From: Vibrio sinaloensis
Lineage (GTDB): Bacteria; Pseudomonadota; Gammaproteobacteria; Enterobacterales; Vibrionaceae
Direction of reading: 5' to 3'
Assembly (NCBI RefSeq): GCF_023195835.1
Contig: NZ_CP096200.1
Span: 992,001 to 1,056,000 of the forward strand
Length of the DNA: 64,000 nt
A model generated the notes under the pieces. The model was not told the DNA's origin, ran no database searches, and saw nothing but the letters and a program-made list of their open reading frames with translations. How positions within the stretch are numbered: the stretch's first letter is position 1; every line of letters begins with the position of its first letter. The translations under genes were made by a program, and so were the position numbers. This document shows positions 36,011-45,315 of the stretch, piece by piece.

Positions 36011-36858
36011 AGTACGAGTTCATTGAAAGTTATACCAGTGAGTATTCGATTAGCTTAATGTGTCGCACGTTAGAAGTCAGTCGAAGTGGTTACTACAAGT
36101 GGTGCCATCATACGCCAAGTGAGCGTTCAAAGCGGCGCGAACGCTTTGAACAACTGATCATGTGTACCTTTGCCCAATATCGGGCGCGTTACGGTTCAGT
36201 GCGAATAGCAGAAGAGTTAAACGAAGCAGGCTATGCCTGCTGCGTGAACTATGTGGCTGATATTATGAATGAAAAAGGTGTCAGGGCTCGTAATGGTAAA
36301 GGGTTTAAATACAGCAAGGATGTGGCGGCTATGACGAATGTTGCTGATAATTTACTGCGTAGAGACTTTGAGTCTGAGGCTCCGAATCAGAAGTGGGTCA
36401 CGGACATCACGTATATCTGGGTGAAGAGCCGTTGGCTCTTCTTGGCGACTGTGATGGATTTGCATTCAAGGCGCATCGTGGGTTGGTCGCTAGGGACAAC
36501 CATGACCGTCGAGCTCATCACTAATGCGTTAAAAATGGCGTTTGAGTCACGTAAGCCGCCTAAGGGCGTCATTATCCACTCAGACCGGGGTGTACAATAC
36601 AGAGCCTATAAATATCAAGACTTCATGCGCAAGCATGGAGGTGTACCGAGCATGAGTCGACAGGGCAACTGTTGGGATAATGCGGTGATGGAGTCGTTCT
36701 ACAGTCGACTGAAAGTCGAACTGATATACGCAGAAGACTATCAAACTGTCGAAGAAGCCCGAATGGGTATCTTCGAATACATCGAGGTATTTTACAATCG
36801 CAAGAGAAGACACTCAGCGTTGGGGCATGTCAGCCCGGTTGAGTACGAAAGTATGTAG
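36007..36858 (+). CDS. IS3 OrfB transposase, copy C
   Basis: Differs from copy A by SERSKRRERF for SERSQRRERF; the DDE residues are intact. Confidence 0.93.
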   Translation: MKYEFIESYTSEYSISLMCRTLEVSRSGYYKWCHHTPSERSKRRERFEQLIMCTFAQYRARYGSVRIAEELNEAGYACCVNYVADIMNEKGVRARNGKGFKYSKDVAAMTNVADNLLRRDFESEAPNQKWVTDITYIWVKSRWLFLATVMDLHSRRIVGWSLGTTMTVELITNALKMAFESRKPPKGVIIHSDRGVQYRAYKYQDFMRKHGGVPSMSRQGNCWDNAVMESFYSRLKVELIYAEDYQTVEEARMGIFEYIEVFYNRKRRHSALGHVSPVEYESM

Positions 36859-36891
36859 TTATGTACTGTCTACTTTTTGTGGGGTACACCA

Positions 36892-37465
36892 GTTTCATTC
36901 AAAAAATCAGAGGGTTAATCTTAGTTTCACCCTCTCCTACTTCTTCTCCTTCGGCAACTTGAGTTCCACGCACGCTGTAGTTGGACACTTATCCGATGGC
37001 GCTTTTTGTTCCGCGAACTTGCCTCATTCAAGTCCAAAGCAACCAGCGTCTCCTTCAAACTTTTTCGCTTGTGTTTAATCACAATCTTGCGCTTATCAAG
37101 TCATTGCCAATTTGCTTGCCCACTCAGTCATTGAGGTCGGCAATTCTACTTTGTCCTGCGCTGTGGTTGGAAAACACGAGGGTATTTGTTGTGGCTTTGT
37201 CGTGTTGCCTCATTGGGATGGGAAGTGGTAGTAAGCGCTTTAAGGCTATCGCACTTGTCGGCCAAGCCCCGTCATCGTGTGACGACACTCCGAAATCTCA
37301 TCAAGCATCGCAGTTCATTGCCAAATCAGTGCGCGCTTGTGGTAAAACATAACAATCAATTTAAGCAGACCCTCAACGCTTGGCATTTTTGGTTTGCAGG
37401 TAATTCAGTGGTTACGGCGCTATGCAGACACTACCGTTGTGCGTTTCGGGCTACTTAATTGAGCG
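36892..37465 (+). other. Cassette 17, no convincing gene
   Basis: Related to cassettes 2 and 23 in its right half (CTGCGCTGTGGTTGGAAA, GTTGCCTCATTGGG). A 118-codon plus-strand frame starting near 36996 is Cys- and Ser-rich and resembles the superintegron ORFs often annotated as DUF645; I regard it as unproven. Confidence 0.5.
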
Positions 37466-37468
37466 TTA
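37350..37468 (+). repeat. attC: attC site 17
   Basis: 119-nt site with right core GAGCGTTA. Cut between 37465 and 37466. Confidence 0.88.
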
Positions 37469-37584
37469 TGCGACTAAGCAAAAAATCTTTTCTATCTCTC
37501 TTTCTCGCTCTCTCTGGCCATCTGTTTTTCGGTATCGGCAAATCACCATCGTCGGCCCAAATTCTTAAATCACTCAGGCCGTAA
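37468..37584 (+). CDS. Recurrent cassette ORF1, 38 aa (cassette 18)
   Basis: MRLSKKSFLSLFLALSGHLF followed by GIGKSPSSAQILKSLRP. Same layout as in cassette 3. Confidence 0.35.
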   Translation: MRLSKKSFLSLFLALSGHLFFGIGKSPSSAQILKSLRP

Positions 37585-37587
37585 AGC

Positions 37588-37758
37588 ATGCCAAAGTTCG
37601 TGGGTTGCCTCATTGGTTTCTGGAGCTGGTTCGTGGAGAGTTTCGCTGGCGTAAAGTGTGGCAAGAGCAAGTTTATCGGAGCTTCATCTTCGCTGGTTGT
37701 TCTCGGCGTTGAGTTTCTCGAAGCAAAAGCTAAGTCATGCGCTGAAATTCACCATTAG
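37588..37758 (+). CDS. Recurrent cassette ORF2, 56 aa (cassette 18)
   Basis: Intact member starting MPKFVGCLIGFWSWFVESF with the tail VEFLEAKAKSCAEIHH. Function unknown. Confidence 0.4.
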   Translation: MPKFVGCLIGFWSWFVESFAGVKCGKSKFIGASSSLVVLGVEFLEAKAKSCAEIHH

Positions 37759-37896
37759 TCACTTGTTGGAAGCTGGTCTGTAACATAGTGACTTCGGCTG
37801 TTCAGTGAATCACAAAAAGTGCTTGGTTTGTTTGAGGTTTTTCGTGTCTAAGGTAATCTTTCACTGCCCGACTTGGCTTATGCAGGTGAACTCGCA

Positions 37897-38014
37897 TAAC
37901 AAACAATTCAAGCAGACCCTCAACGCTCAGCACTTTTGGTTTGCGTCGGGTTTCGTGTTTCCGAGGTATGCGGAAAGTAAGCCAGTGCGTTTCGGGCTAC
38001 TTAATTGGGCGTTA
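37897..38014 (+). repeat. attC: attC site 18
   Basis: 118-nt site of the main type. Cut between 38011 and 38012. Confidence 0.9.
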
Positions 38015-38104
38015 GGTGTTTTTTCTTAGAAATCATAGATTAGTGAACTCGCTCAATTGTCACACCGTAAAAATCGGGCAAAGTCAGAGTTTTATGGAGT
38101 GACT

Positions 38105-38320
38105 ATGAATAAAATTAACCCAGCTAAGTTGTACAACAGTAAGTGGACGGCGGTGAGCCCCCTCAACCGAGAAAAGCATTTCCTCGTGTCAGAGGTAGAG
38201 TTTGATGAAGATGGTTCAGTTTTGGTGTGTAAAGTCGAAGCGGTGCTTTCAAATAATGAGTACTCAATTGACTGGAGAGACCTTAAAGACCAAAGTAAAT
38301 GGCTCCAAGGCTGGAAATGA
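38105..38320 (+). CDS. TIGR02450-like Trp-rich protein, cassette 19
   Basis: A 71-residue protein (MNKINPAKLYNSKWTAVSPL ... SIDWRDLKDQSKWLQGWK) that matches what I know of the small Trp-rich TIGR02450 family common in marine gamma-proteobacteria. Function is unknown. TGGAG precedes the ATG; an in-frame start at 38057 is less likely. Confidence 0.8.
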   Translation: MNKINPAKLYNSKWTAVSPLNREKHFLVSEVEFDEDGSVLVCKVEAVLSNNEYSIDWRDLKDQSKWLQGWK

Positions 38321-38341
38321 CAAACTCTCAGGCTACACACC

Positions 38342-38459
38342 TAACAAGCAATTCAAGCAGACCCTCAACGCTCAGCACTTTTGGTTTGCGTCGGGTTTTG
38401 TGTTGCCGAGCAATGCGGGAAGTGAGGTAGTGCGTTTCGGGCTACTTAATTGGGCGTTA
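38342..38459 (+). repeat. attC: attC site 19
   Basis: 118-nt site of the main type. Cut between 38456 and 38457. Confidence 0.9.
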
Positions 38460-38480
38460 TGAGTATAGCGGTCATTATCG

Positions 38481-38738
38481 ATGGATTGGGAGTTAGAAGT
38501 GGATAATTGGACTAAGCAAGACTGTTATGATGCCATGATGTTGTTCGTGGATTACTACATGGTGGGTGATGAAAAAGATAGATGGAATGCCCTAATACAG
38601 GAATGCATTGCGGAGAATCGGTTTCCTCCGGGAAAGGGGTTTCTCCATGAAATAGATCAAGCTATTAAGATCTCAACAAAGCCCAGTATGAAAAATAAAG
38701 CTGATCTGTATGAGAAGATCTGTGGCTTTTGCATCTGA
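38481..38738 (+). CDS. Hypothetical protein, cassette 20
   Basis: An 85-residue acidic protein (MDWELEVDNWTKQDCYDAMM ... NKADLYEKICGFCI) with no signal or membrane segment. The family was not recognised. There is no strong ribosome site, but the frame fills the cassette and stops just before attC 20. Confidence 0.65.
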   Translation: MDWELEVDNWTKQDCYDAMMLFVDYYMVGDEKDRWNALIQECIAENRFPPGKGFLHEIDQAIKISTKPSMKNKADLYEKICGFCI

Positions 38739-38751
38739 GTCAATATACTCA

Positions 38752-38873
38752 TAACAAAGCGTTTAAGACAGATTCCCAACGCATGGCATTTTTCATTCCC
38801 TCGTTGGGTTTTGTGTTTACGGCGGCATGGTTAGGTTTCGTGGTGGCGTTGCTCACTACTTAACGCGGCGTTA
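38752..38873 (+). repeat. attC: attC site 20
   Basis: 122-nt site of the second type. Cut between 38870 and 38871. Confidence 0.88.
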
Positions 38874-38989
38874 TGCGACTGAGCAAGAAACCTTCTATGA
38901 CTCTCTTTTTCGCTCTCTCTGGCCATCTGTTTTTCGGTGTCGGCAACTCTGCATTGTCGGCCCAAATTCTTGAACCATTCAGGCGGTAA
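38873..38989 (+). CDS. Recurrent cassette ORF1, 38 aa (cassette 21)
   Basis: MRLSKKPSMTLFFALSGHLF followed by GVGNSALSAQILEPFRR. It keeps the frame although its upstream attC is of another type, so the start codon comes from whichever attC precedes it. Confidence 0.37.
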   Translation: MRLSKKPSMTLFFALSGHLFFGVGNSALSAQILEPFRR

Positions 38990-38992
38990 AAC

Positions 38993-39163
38993 ATGCCAAA
39001 GTTCGCGGGTTGCCTCATTGGTTTTCGCAGTTGGTTGGTGGTGAGTTTCGCTGACTCAAAGCGCTTTAAGGGCAAGTTTATCGGTAGTTCATTTTCGCTG
39101 GTTGTTCTCCTCGTTGAGTTTCTCAAAGCAAAAGCTGAGTCATGCGCTGGAATTCACCATTAG
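38993..39163 (+). CDS. Recurrent cassette ORF2, 56 aa (cassette 21)
   Basis: Intact member starting MPKFAGCLIGFRSWLVVSF with the tail VEFLKAKAESCAGIHH. Function unknown. Confidence 0.4.
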   Translation: MPKFAGCLIGFRSWLVVSFADSKRFKGKFIGSSFSLVVLLVEFLKAKAESCAGIHH

Positions 39164-39300
39164 TCACTCGTTGGAAGTTTGTCTGTAACATAGTGACTTC
39201 CGCTGTTCAGTGAATCACAAAAAGTACTTGGTTTGTTTGAGGTTTTTCTCGTCTAAGGTAATCTTCATCTGTCCAATCTGGCTTGGTCGATGAATTCGCA

Positions 39301-39418
39301 TAACAAACAATTCAAGCAGACCCTCAACGCTCGCCGATTTTGGTTTGCGTCGGGTTTGGCGTTGCCGAGCAATGCTGAAAGTGAGCCAGTGCGTTTCGGG
39401 CTACTTAATTGGGCGTTA
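39301..39418 (+). repeat. attC: attC site 21
   Basis: 118-nt site of the main type. Cut between 39415 and 39416. Confidence 0.9.
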
Positions 39419-39537
39419 TGCGACTAAGCAAAAAATCTTCTTTGTCTCTCTTTCTCGTTCTCTCTGGCCATCGGCTTTAAGGTGTCGGCAAATCAGCATT
39501 GTCGGCCCAAGTTCTTGAATCACTCAGGCCGTAAAAC

Positions 39538-39708
39538 ATGCCAAAGGTCGCGGGTTGCCTCATTGGTTTTCAGTGCTGGGTGGTGGTGAGTTTAGCTGGC
39601 TCAAATCGCTGGAAGCGCAAGTTTATCGGTAGTTCATCTTCGCTGTCTGTTCTCCTCGTTGAGTTTCGCAAAGCAAAAGCTGAGTCACTAGCTGAAATTC
39701 ACCATTAG
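39538..39708 (+). CDS. Recurrent cassette ORF2, 56 aa (cassette 22)
   Basis: Intact member starting MPKVAGCLIGFQCWVVVSL with the tail VEFRKAKAESLAEIHH. ORF1 upstream is cut to 20 codons by a TAA in GCTTTAAGG. Confidence 0.4.
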   Translation: MPKVAGCLIGFQCWVVVSLAGSNRWKRKFIGSSSSLSVLLVEFRKAKAESLAEIHH

Positions 39709-39845
39709 TCACTTGTTGGAAGCTGGTCTGTAACATAGTGACTTCGGTTGTTCGGTGAATCACAAAAAGTGTTTGGTTTGTTTGAGGTTTTTCGTGTCTA
39801 AGGTAATCTTAATCTAACCAACTTGGCTTGGTCGATGAATTCGCA

Positions 39846-39963
39846 TAACAAACAATTCAAGCAGACCCTCAACGCTCAGCACTTGTGGTTTGCGTTGGGT
39901 TTCGTGTTGCCGAGCAATGCGGAAGGTTAGCCAGGGCGTTTCGGGCTACTTAATTGGGCGTTA
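39846..39963 (+). repeat. attC: attC site 22
   Basis: 118-nt site of the main type. Cut between 39960 and 39961. Confidence 0.9.
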
Positions 39964-40537
39964 TGTTTACTTGTATTTCAATGGCTTAAAAATCCTTCGA
40001 CCTCTGTTCTTTGCCCCTTTGGCCATTCGTTCGAGTTGCCTCAGCAAATCCGTATTGTCGGCCCAAATTCGTGAATTTCTCAGCCTGTAAAACATGTCAA
40101 TGTTCGTGGGTTGCTTCATTTTCAAGTCGTGACGGTTAGTTTCAAATCTCACTGGCTCTAGGTCGCTTTCAGCGCATTTGCCAAGTAGCATGTTCGTTTG
40201 GCAGTTGCCTCGGCAATTTCCCATTGTTCTGCGCTTTGGTTGGAAAGAGAGGGCGCTTGTTGAACGTTTATCGGGTTGCCTCATTGGGCAGGGAAGTGGA
40301 TCTACGCGCTTAGTGTTTCGTGCCTTTGGCGGTCAAGTGAGTTTTGGCGTGTGACTGACTTCTTGAAACAGGGTCAATAACGCAGTTCTTTGCCAAATAA
40401 ATCAGTCATTTGTGGTAAAACATAACAAGCAATTCAAGCAGACCCTCAACGCTCAGCACTTTTGGTTTGCGTCGGGTCTTGTGTTGCCGAGTAATGCGGA
40501 AAGTGAGCCAGTGCGTTTCGGGCTACTTAATTGGGCG
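39961..40537 (+). other. Cassette 23, relative of cassette 2, no convincing gene
   Basis: About 460 bp very similar to cassette 2. The frame for SKSVLSAQIREFLSL, the homologue of the ORF1 end, stops 3 nt before an ATG, but ORF2 ends after 9 codons. Function unknown. Confidence 0.55.
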
Positions 40538-40540
40538 TTA
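40423..40540 (+). repeat. attC: attC site 23
   Basis: 118-nt site of the main type. Cut between 40537 and 40538. Confidence 0.9.
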
Positions 40541-40620
40541 GCTCTCTTTTAAGTTTCATCACGAAGTCAGAAAGCTGTTGTGGAGTTTATGTTCTACATG
40601 CAATTCGACTTGGAGGTAAT

Positions 40621-40863
40621 ATGAATACTAGGTTTTGCGAAAAATGTGGAAAAGACACTGAACACAAAGAAACAATGAAACAAAAACCATCGAAGTACGG
40701 AAAGTCCAAAAAAGAACAGTTCAAAGCGTTTCTAGATGGCTTCTTTAGTGGCTCAGCTGCATCTTTACCAGGTGGCGCTTCTTTGGAGGTAACAGATAGA
40801 TATATAGTATGTTCGAACTGTGGTGAAACAACCCTTGAAAATCATGGTCAAGAGTTTCAATAA
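40621..40863 (+). CDS. Small zinc-ribbon-like protein, cassette 24
   Basis: An 80-residue protein with CEKCGKDTEH near the start and CSNCGETTL near the end, two CxxC knuckles that could bind one zinc ion, separated by a basic Lys-rich stretch and a Gly/Ser-rich segment. Function unknown. TTGGAGGTAAT is a very good ribosome site. Confidence 0.78.
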   Translation: MNTRFCEKCGKDTEHKETMKQKPSKYGKSKKEQFKAFLDGFFSGSAASLPGGASLEVTDRYIVCSNCGETTLENHGQEFQ

Positions 40864-40884
40864 GTTATGTGGCGAACAGAGAGC

Positions 40885-40975
40885 TAACAAGGCATTTAAG
40901 AGTGATTCGCAACGCTTGGCAGTTTCGCTTCGCTCAAGTATAGCCAAGCGCCGCTCACACCTTAATGCGGCGTTA
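40885..40975 (+). repeat. attC: attC site 24 (short type)
   Basis: 91-nt site with a short central hairpin (CGCTTGGC and GCCAAGCG arms). Cut between 40972 and 40973. Same type as attC 26 and 37. Confidence 0.87.
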
Positions 40976-41093
40976 TGCGACTAAGCAAAAAATCTTCTAT
41001 ATCTCTCTTTCTCGCTGTCTTTAGCAGTCGGTTCGCGGTGTCGGCAATTCAGCATTGTCGGCTCAAATTCTTGAATCAATCAGGCCGTAAAAC

Positions 41094-41264
41094 ATGCAAA
41101 AGTTCGTGGATTGCCTCATTGGTTTTCAGAGTTGGTTGGTGGTGAGTTTCGCTGACTCAAAGCGCTGAAAGGACAAGTTTATCGTTAGTTCAACTTCGCT
41201 GGCCATTCTGAGCGTTGAGTCTCTTGGAGCAAAAGCTCAGCCATGCGCTGAAATTTACCATTAG
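41094..41264 (+). pseudogene. Broken recurrent ORF2 (cassette 25)
   Basis: Starts MQKFVDCLIGFQSWLVV but meets TGA in AAGCGCTGA after 28 codons. ORF1 is shifted by the same 1-bp deletion as in cassette 15. Confidence 0.45.
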
Positions 41265-41401
41265 TCACTTGTTGGAAGTTTGTCTGTAACGTTGTGGCTT
41301 CGGCTGTTCGGTGAATCACAAAAAGTGCTTGGTTTATTTGTGGTTTTTCGAGTCTAAGGTAATCTTTCACTGCCCAACTTGGCTTGGTCGGTGAATTCGC
41401 A

Positions 41402-41519
41402 TAACAAGCAATTCAAGCAGACCCTCAACGCTCGGCGATTTTGGTTTGCGTTGAGTTTTGTGTTGTCGAGCAATGCGGTAAGTGAGCCAGGGCGTTTCGG
41501 GCTACTTAATTGGGCGTTA
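41402..41519 (+). repeat. attC: attC site 25
   Basis: 118-nt site of the main type. Cut between 41516 and 41517. Confidence 0.9.
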
Positions 41520-41535
41520 TGTGCAAGGAGGCAAT

Positions 41536-42008
41536 ATGACCAAGGTTTACCTATTTGACTGGGGTGACACGCTTATGATCGATTTTCCAGAAAACAGCGG
41601 AAAAATGCGTGACTGGGTCAAGGTTCAGGCTGTTGATGGGGCTCTTGAAGTTCTTAGAAAGCTATCAATAAACAATAAGGTCTACGTTGCCACAAATGCC
41701 TCAGATTCATCAGAAGCTGATATCAAGGCTACATTTGACCGAGTTGGTTTGTCTCAGTACATCTCAGGTTACTTCTGTAAAGCGAACCTTGGTATCGGTA
41801 AGGGAAGCCAGAGTTTTTCGAGAAGATAATCGGGGTGTTAGGCATAGAGCCCAAATCAGTTGTGATGGTTGGGGACACATACGATAAAGACATTGCGCCA
41901 GCAATTACAGCGGGCATTGATGTAATTTGGTTTAATCCTACAAAACAAAGTGTTAGTGCTGTCCACAATGTAAAGCAGGTCAGTCATTTGTCGGAAATTT
42001 GCACATAA
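41536..42008 (+). pseudogene. HAD-superfamily hydrolase with a frameshift, cassette 26
   Basis: The first frame starts KVYLFDWGDTLMIDFPE with HAD motif I and holds motif II in VYVATNAS. It ends early at 41829 after GIGKGSQSFSRR. Read in another frame from GGAAGCCAGAG (about 41806), the protein continues KPEFFEKIIGVLGIEPKSVV and MVGDTYDKDI, HAD motifs III and IV, to a stop at 42006-42008 inside attC 26. One base has been gained or lost near 41803-41808. AGGAGG precedes the ATG. Either a decayed gene or a sequencing error. Confidence 0.85.
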
Positions 42009-42096
42009 CAAAGCATTTAAGAGTGATTCGCAACGCTTGGCAGTTTCGCTTCGCTCAAGTATAGCCAAGCGCTGCTCACACCTTAATGCGGCGTTA
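42006..42096 (+). repeat. attC: attC site 26 (short type)
   Basis: 91-nt site. Cut between 42093 and 42094. IS copy D begins 8 nt further on. Confidence 0.87.
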
Positions 42097-42167
42097 TGTG
42101 CCCGAGTACCCCACGTTTAGTAGACACTTTACAAAGTTAGATCTAGGGTCTAATTGAGAGGTGATTT

Positions 42168-42476
42168 ATGGCTAAACATCGTAATCCAGCGTACACCGAA
42201 GAGTTCCGCAAAGAAGCAGTGCGCCTGGCCAGTCTTCCTGGCCGAACAGCCGTCTCCGTTGCCAAGGAACTGGGCATCAGTGCCCAGCAAATCCGGAACT
42301 GGAAGCGCCAGTTCACACGCCTATCTGATAAACAGTTTAACACCTTAGACGGTGTCGATTATTCGAAGAAAGAGTCCGAAGAGCTTCGAGCGCTAAGGCG
42401 CGAGAATAAGCGACTCAAAGATGAAATGGAATTCCTAAAAAAGGTCTCGGCGTACTTCGCGAAGCAGCAAGAGTGA
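42168..42476 (+). CDS. IS3 OrfA, copy D
   Basis: Protein identical to OrfA of copy A. Confidence 0.92.
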   Translation: MAKHRNPAYTEEFRKEAVRLASLPGRTAVSVAKELGISAQQIRNWKRQFTRLSDKQFNTLDGVDYSKKESEELRALRRENKRLKDEMEFLKKVSAYFAKQQE

Positions 42477-43324
42477 AGTACGAGTTCATTGAAAGTTATA
42501 CCAGTGAGTACTCGATTAGCTTAATGTGTCGCACGTTAGAAGTCAGTCGAAGTGGTTACTACAAGTGGTGCCATCATACGCCAAGTGAGCGTTCACAGCG
42601 GCGCGAACGCTTTGAACAACTAATCATGTGTACCTTTGCCCAATATCGGGCGCGTTACGGTTCAGTGCGAATAGCAGAAGAGTTAAACGAAGCAGGCTAT
42701 GCCTGCTGCGTGAACTATGTGGCTGATATCATGAATGAAAAAGGTGTCAGGGCTCGTAATGGTAAAGGGTTTAAATACAGCAAGGATGTGGCGGCTATGA
42801 CGAATGTTGCTGATAATTTACTGCGTAGAGACTTTGAGTCTGAGGCTCCGAATCAGAAGTGGGTCACGGACATCACGTATATCTGGGTGAAGAGCCGTTG
42901 GCTCTTCTTGGCGACTGTGATGGATTTGCATTCAAGGCGCATCGTGGGTTGGTCGCTAGGGACAACCATGACCGTCGAGCTCATCACTAATGCGTTAAAA
43001 ATGGCGTTTGAGTCACGTAAGCCGCCTAAGGGCGTCATTATCCACTCAGACCGGGGTGTACAATACAGAGCCTATAAATATCAAGACTTCATGCGCAAGC
43101 ATGGAGGTGTACCGAGCATGAGTCGACAGGGCAACTGTTGGGATAATGCGGTGATGGAGTCGTTCTACAGTCGACTGAAAGTCGAACTGATATACGCAGA
43201 AGACTATCAAACTGTCGAAGAAGCCCGAATGGGTATCTTCGAATACATCGAGGTATTTTACAATCGCAAGAGAAGACACTCAGCGTTGGGGCATGTCAGC
43301 CCGGTTGAGTACGAAAGTATGTAG
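42473..43324 (+). CDS. IS3 OrfB transposase, copy D
   Basis: Protein identical to OrfB of copy A. Confidence 0.93.
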   Translation: MKYEFIESYTSEYSISLMCRTLEVSRSGYYKWCHHTPSERSQRRERFEQLIMCTFAQYRARYGSVRIAEELNEAGYACCVNYVADIMNEKGVRARNGKGFKYSKDVAAMTNVADNLLRRDFESEAPNQKWVTDITYIWVKSRWLFLATVMDLHSRRIVGWSLGTTMTVELITNALKMAFESRKPPKGVIIHSDRGVQYRAYKYQDFMRKHGGVPSMSRQGNCWDNAVMESFYSRLKVELIYAEDYQTVEEARMGIFEYIEVFYNRKRRHSALGHVSPVEYESM

Positions 43325-43474
43325 TTATGTACTGTCTACTTTTTGTGGGGTACACCAGCGACTGAGCAAAAAATCTTCTCTATCTCTCTTTTTCGCTCTC
43401 TTTGGCAGTCGGTTTTCGGTGTCGGCAATTTAGTATTGTCGGCCTAAATTCTTGAATCACTCAGGCCGCAAAAC

Positions 43475-43645
43475 AAGCCAAAGTTCGTGGGTTGCCTCAT
43501 TGGTTTTCAGTGTTGGTTGGCGGTGAGTTTGGCTGGCGTAAAGTGTGGCAAGGGCAAGTTTATCGGTAGCTCATCTTCGCTGGTCTTCCGCCGCGTCGAG
43601 TTTCTCGGAGTAAAAGTTTAGTCACTAGCTGAAATTCACCATTAG
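43475..43645 (+). pseudogene. Broken recurrent ORF2 (cassette 27)
   Basis: The start codon is AAG instead of ATG and TAG ends the frame early at VKV*. ORF1 has lost its ATG to IS copy D. Confidence 0.45.
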
Positions 43646-43783
43646 TCACCTGTTGGAAGTTGGTCTGTAACATAGTGACTTCGGCTGTTCAGTGACTCAC
43701 AAAAAGTGTTTGGTTTGTTTGAGGTTTCTTGTGTCTGAGGTAATCTTCATCTGCCCAGTTTGGCTTATGCAGGTGAATTCGCA

Positions 43784-43901
43784 TAACAAACAATTCAAGC
43801 AGACCCTCAACGCTCGGCGATTTTGGTTTGCGTCGGGTTTGGTGTTGCCGAGCAGTGCGGAAAGTTAGCCAGGGTGTTTCGGGCTACTTAATTGGGCGTT
43901 A
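43784..43901 (+). repeat. attC: attC site 27
   Basis: 118-nt site of the main type. Cut between 43898 and 43899. Confidence 0.9.
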
Positions 43902-43935
43902 GGCTACAACCAGTCGCTATAAAATGGAGATGGAA

Positions 43936-44301
43936 ATGGACAATCTGAATACCGTAGAAATAAAGTCATTCGTCCCCGCTGAAGACTTTGAAGTCTCTAA
44001 GCGCTTTTATCAGACAATGGGTTTTGAAATGGCATCTGAGTTTGACGGTATCGCATATTTCAAATCAGGCTCTTGTTCTTTCTTGCTTCAAAACTTTTAC
44101 GAACCTGCTCACTGCAACAATTTTATGATGCACCTCTTAGTTGAAGATGCTCAAAGTTGGTATACACATGTTTTAAAACTTAACCTGGACAAAGAGTTTG
44201 GTGTAAAGGTCACAGAGCTTATTGAACAGCCTTGGGGAATGCTCGAGTTTTGTTTAACAGATCCGAGTGGTGTGTTGTGGCGCGTAGCCGAAAATCAGTA
44301 G
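43936..44301 (+). CDS. VOC-family (glyoxalase/bleomycin-resistance-like) protein, cassette 28
   Basis: A 121-residue VOC-fold protein: VEIKSFVPAEDFEVSKRFYQ, FLLQNFYEP, MMHLLVEDAQSWY and the end FCLTDPSGVLWRVAE. It is unrelated in detail to the cassette 1 and 10 proteins. Proteins of this shape often bind or modify small toxic compounds. The ATG at 43936 follows GGAG by 6 nt; an in-frame ATG at 43924 is the alternative. Confidence 0.85.
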   Translation: MDNLNTVEIKSFVPAEDFEVSKRFYQTMGFEMASEFDGIAYFKSGSCSFLLQNFYEPAHCNNFMMHLLVEDAQSWYTHVLKLNLDKEFGVKVTELIEQPWGMLEFCLTDPSGVLWRVAENQ

Positions 44302-44303
44302 CC

Positions 44304-44426
44304 TAACAAGCAATTTAAGAGGGATTCTCAACGCTGGACACTTTTGCTTCAACTTCAAATTTAGTGTTTATGGCACAATGCTTTAGGGTTGGGTGGAGGC
44401 GTTGTTCACCCCTTAATTGGGCGTTA
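44304..44426 (+). repeat. attC: attC site 28
   Basis: 123-nt site. Cut between 44423 and 44424. Confidence 0.88.
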
Positions 44427-44444
44427 GGTGTTTAAAGGAAAATT

Positions 44445-44816
44445 ATGATACACAACGAACAAGGTTTCCGTGATTGGTTGGATGCTCAGTTGTCAGAGGA
44501 TATTCCTGAACGAATCATTGCGTTTAATATAAACATTTACGAGTCCCCATTTCTGATTGAAATTGTCGGTTCTGAAGAGTTTGATTTGGACAATGAGGAT
44601 TGGGCTTGCAATGAAGATTGGCTACCAAAAAAACGGCAAATTGAAGTCAGTGAATCACTATTCGGTAGTTCTTGGCAAACAGCAGAGCAAACTTTACTTC
44701 AGTTTACAAAGCAATACGTAAACTCATGTTGCTCAATTAGCCAAAAAGCTTTGTCCAACAAAAGTTTAAGTATTGGGTTTGTAGACGGCAACCTAAATAT
44801 AGTGAAACACACCTAA
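44445..44816 (+). CDS. Hypothetical protein, cassette 29
   Basis: A 123-residue acidic protein (MIHNEQGFRDWLDAQLSEDI ... FDLDNEDWACNEDWLPKKRQ) with no signal or membrane helix. I do not recognise it. AAAGGA precedes the ATG. Its TAA opens attC 29. Confidence 0.68.
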   Translation: MIHNEQGFRDWLDAQLSEDIPERIIAFNINIYESPFLIEIVGSEEFDLDNEDWACNEDWLPKKRQIEVSESLFGSSWQTAEQTLLQFTKQYVNSCCSISQKALSNKSLSIGFVDGNLNIVKHT

Positions 44817-44935
44817 CAAAGCATTTAAGATGGATTCCCAACGCTCGGCATTTTCGGTTTGCTTCGGAATAAGTGTTTACGGCACAATACTTTAAGTGCC
44901 GTGGTCTGCGTTGCTCACCACTTAATGCGGCGTTA
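44814..44935 (+). repeat. attC: attC site 29
   Basis: 122-nt site of the second type. Cut between 44932 and 44933. IS copy E begins 8 nt further on. Confidence 0.88.
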
Positions 44936-45006
44936 TGCGACCGAGTACCCCACGTTTAGTAGACACTTTACAAAGTTAGATCTAGGGTCTAATTGAGAGG
45001 TGATTT

Positions 45007-45315
45007 ATGGCTAAACATCGTAATCCAGCGTACACCGAAGAGTTCCGCAAAGAAGCAGTGCGCCTGGCCAGTCTTCCTGGCCGAACAGCCGTCTCCGTTG
45101 CCAAGGAACTGGGCATCAGTGCCCAGCAAATCCGGAACTGGAAGCGCCAGTTCACACGCCTATCTGATAAACAGTTTAACACCTTAGACGGTGTCGATTA
45201 TTCGAAGAAAGAGTCCGAAGAGCTTCGAGCGCTAAGGCGCGAGAATAAGCGACTCAAAGATGAAATGGAATTCCTAAAAAAGGTCTCGGCGTACTTCGCG
45301 AAGCAGCAAGAGTGA
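45007..45315 (+). CDS. IS3 OrfA, copy E
   Basis: Protein identical to OrfA of copy A. Confidence 0.92.
   Translation: MAKHRNPAYTEEFRKEAVRLASLPGRTAVSVAKELGISAQQIRNWKRQFTRLSDKQFNTLDGVDYSKKESEELRALRRENKRLKDEMEFLKKVSAYFAKQQE

Larger units (their letters stand above)
35636..36891 (+). mobile_element. IS3-family element, copy C (1256 bp, variant 2)
   Basis: Flanked by a perfect 4-bp duplication GTTT (35632-35635 and 36892-36895). It differs from copy A at scattered bases, for example AACAAGCGTCTACGTGATGA in orfA, and shares these with copy F. Confidence 0.93.
42102..43357 (+). mobile_element. IS3-family element, copy D (1256 bp)
   Basis: Class of copy A. The left tetramer GTGC and right tetramer GCGA do not match. 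The right flank is the start of a recurrent cassette (GCGACTGAGC), whose own left flank should have been TTATGCGA, so this copy is a recombinant of two insertions. Confidence 0.92.
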
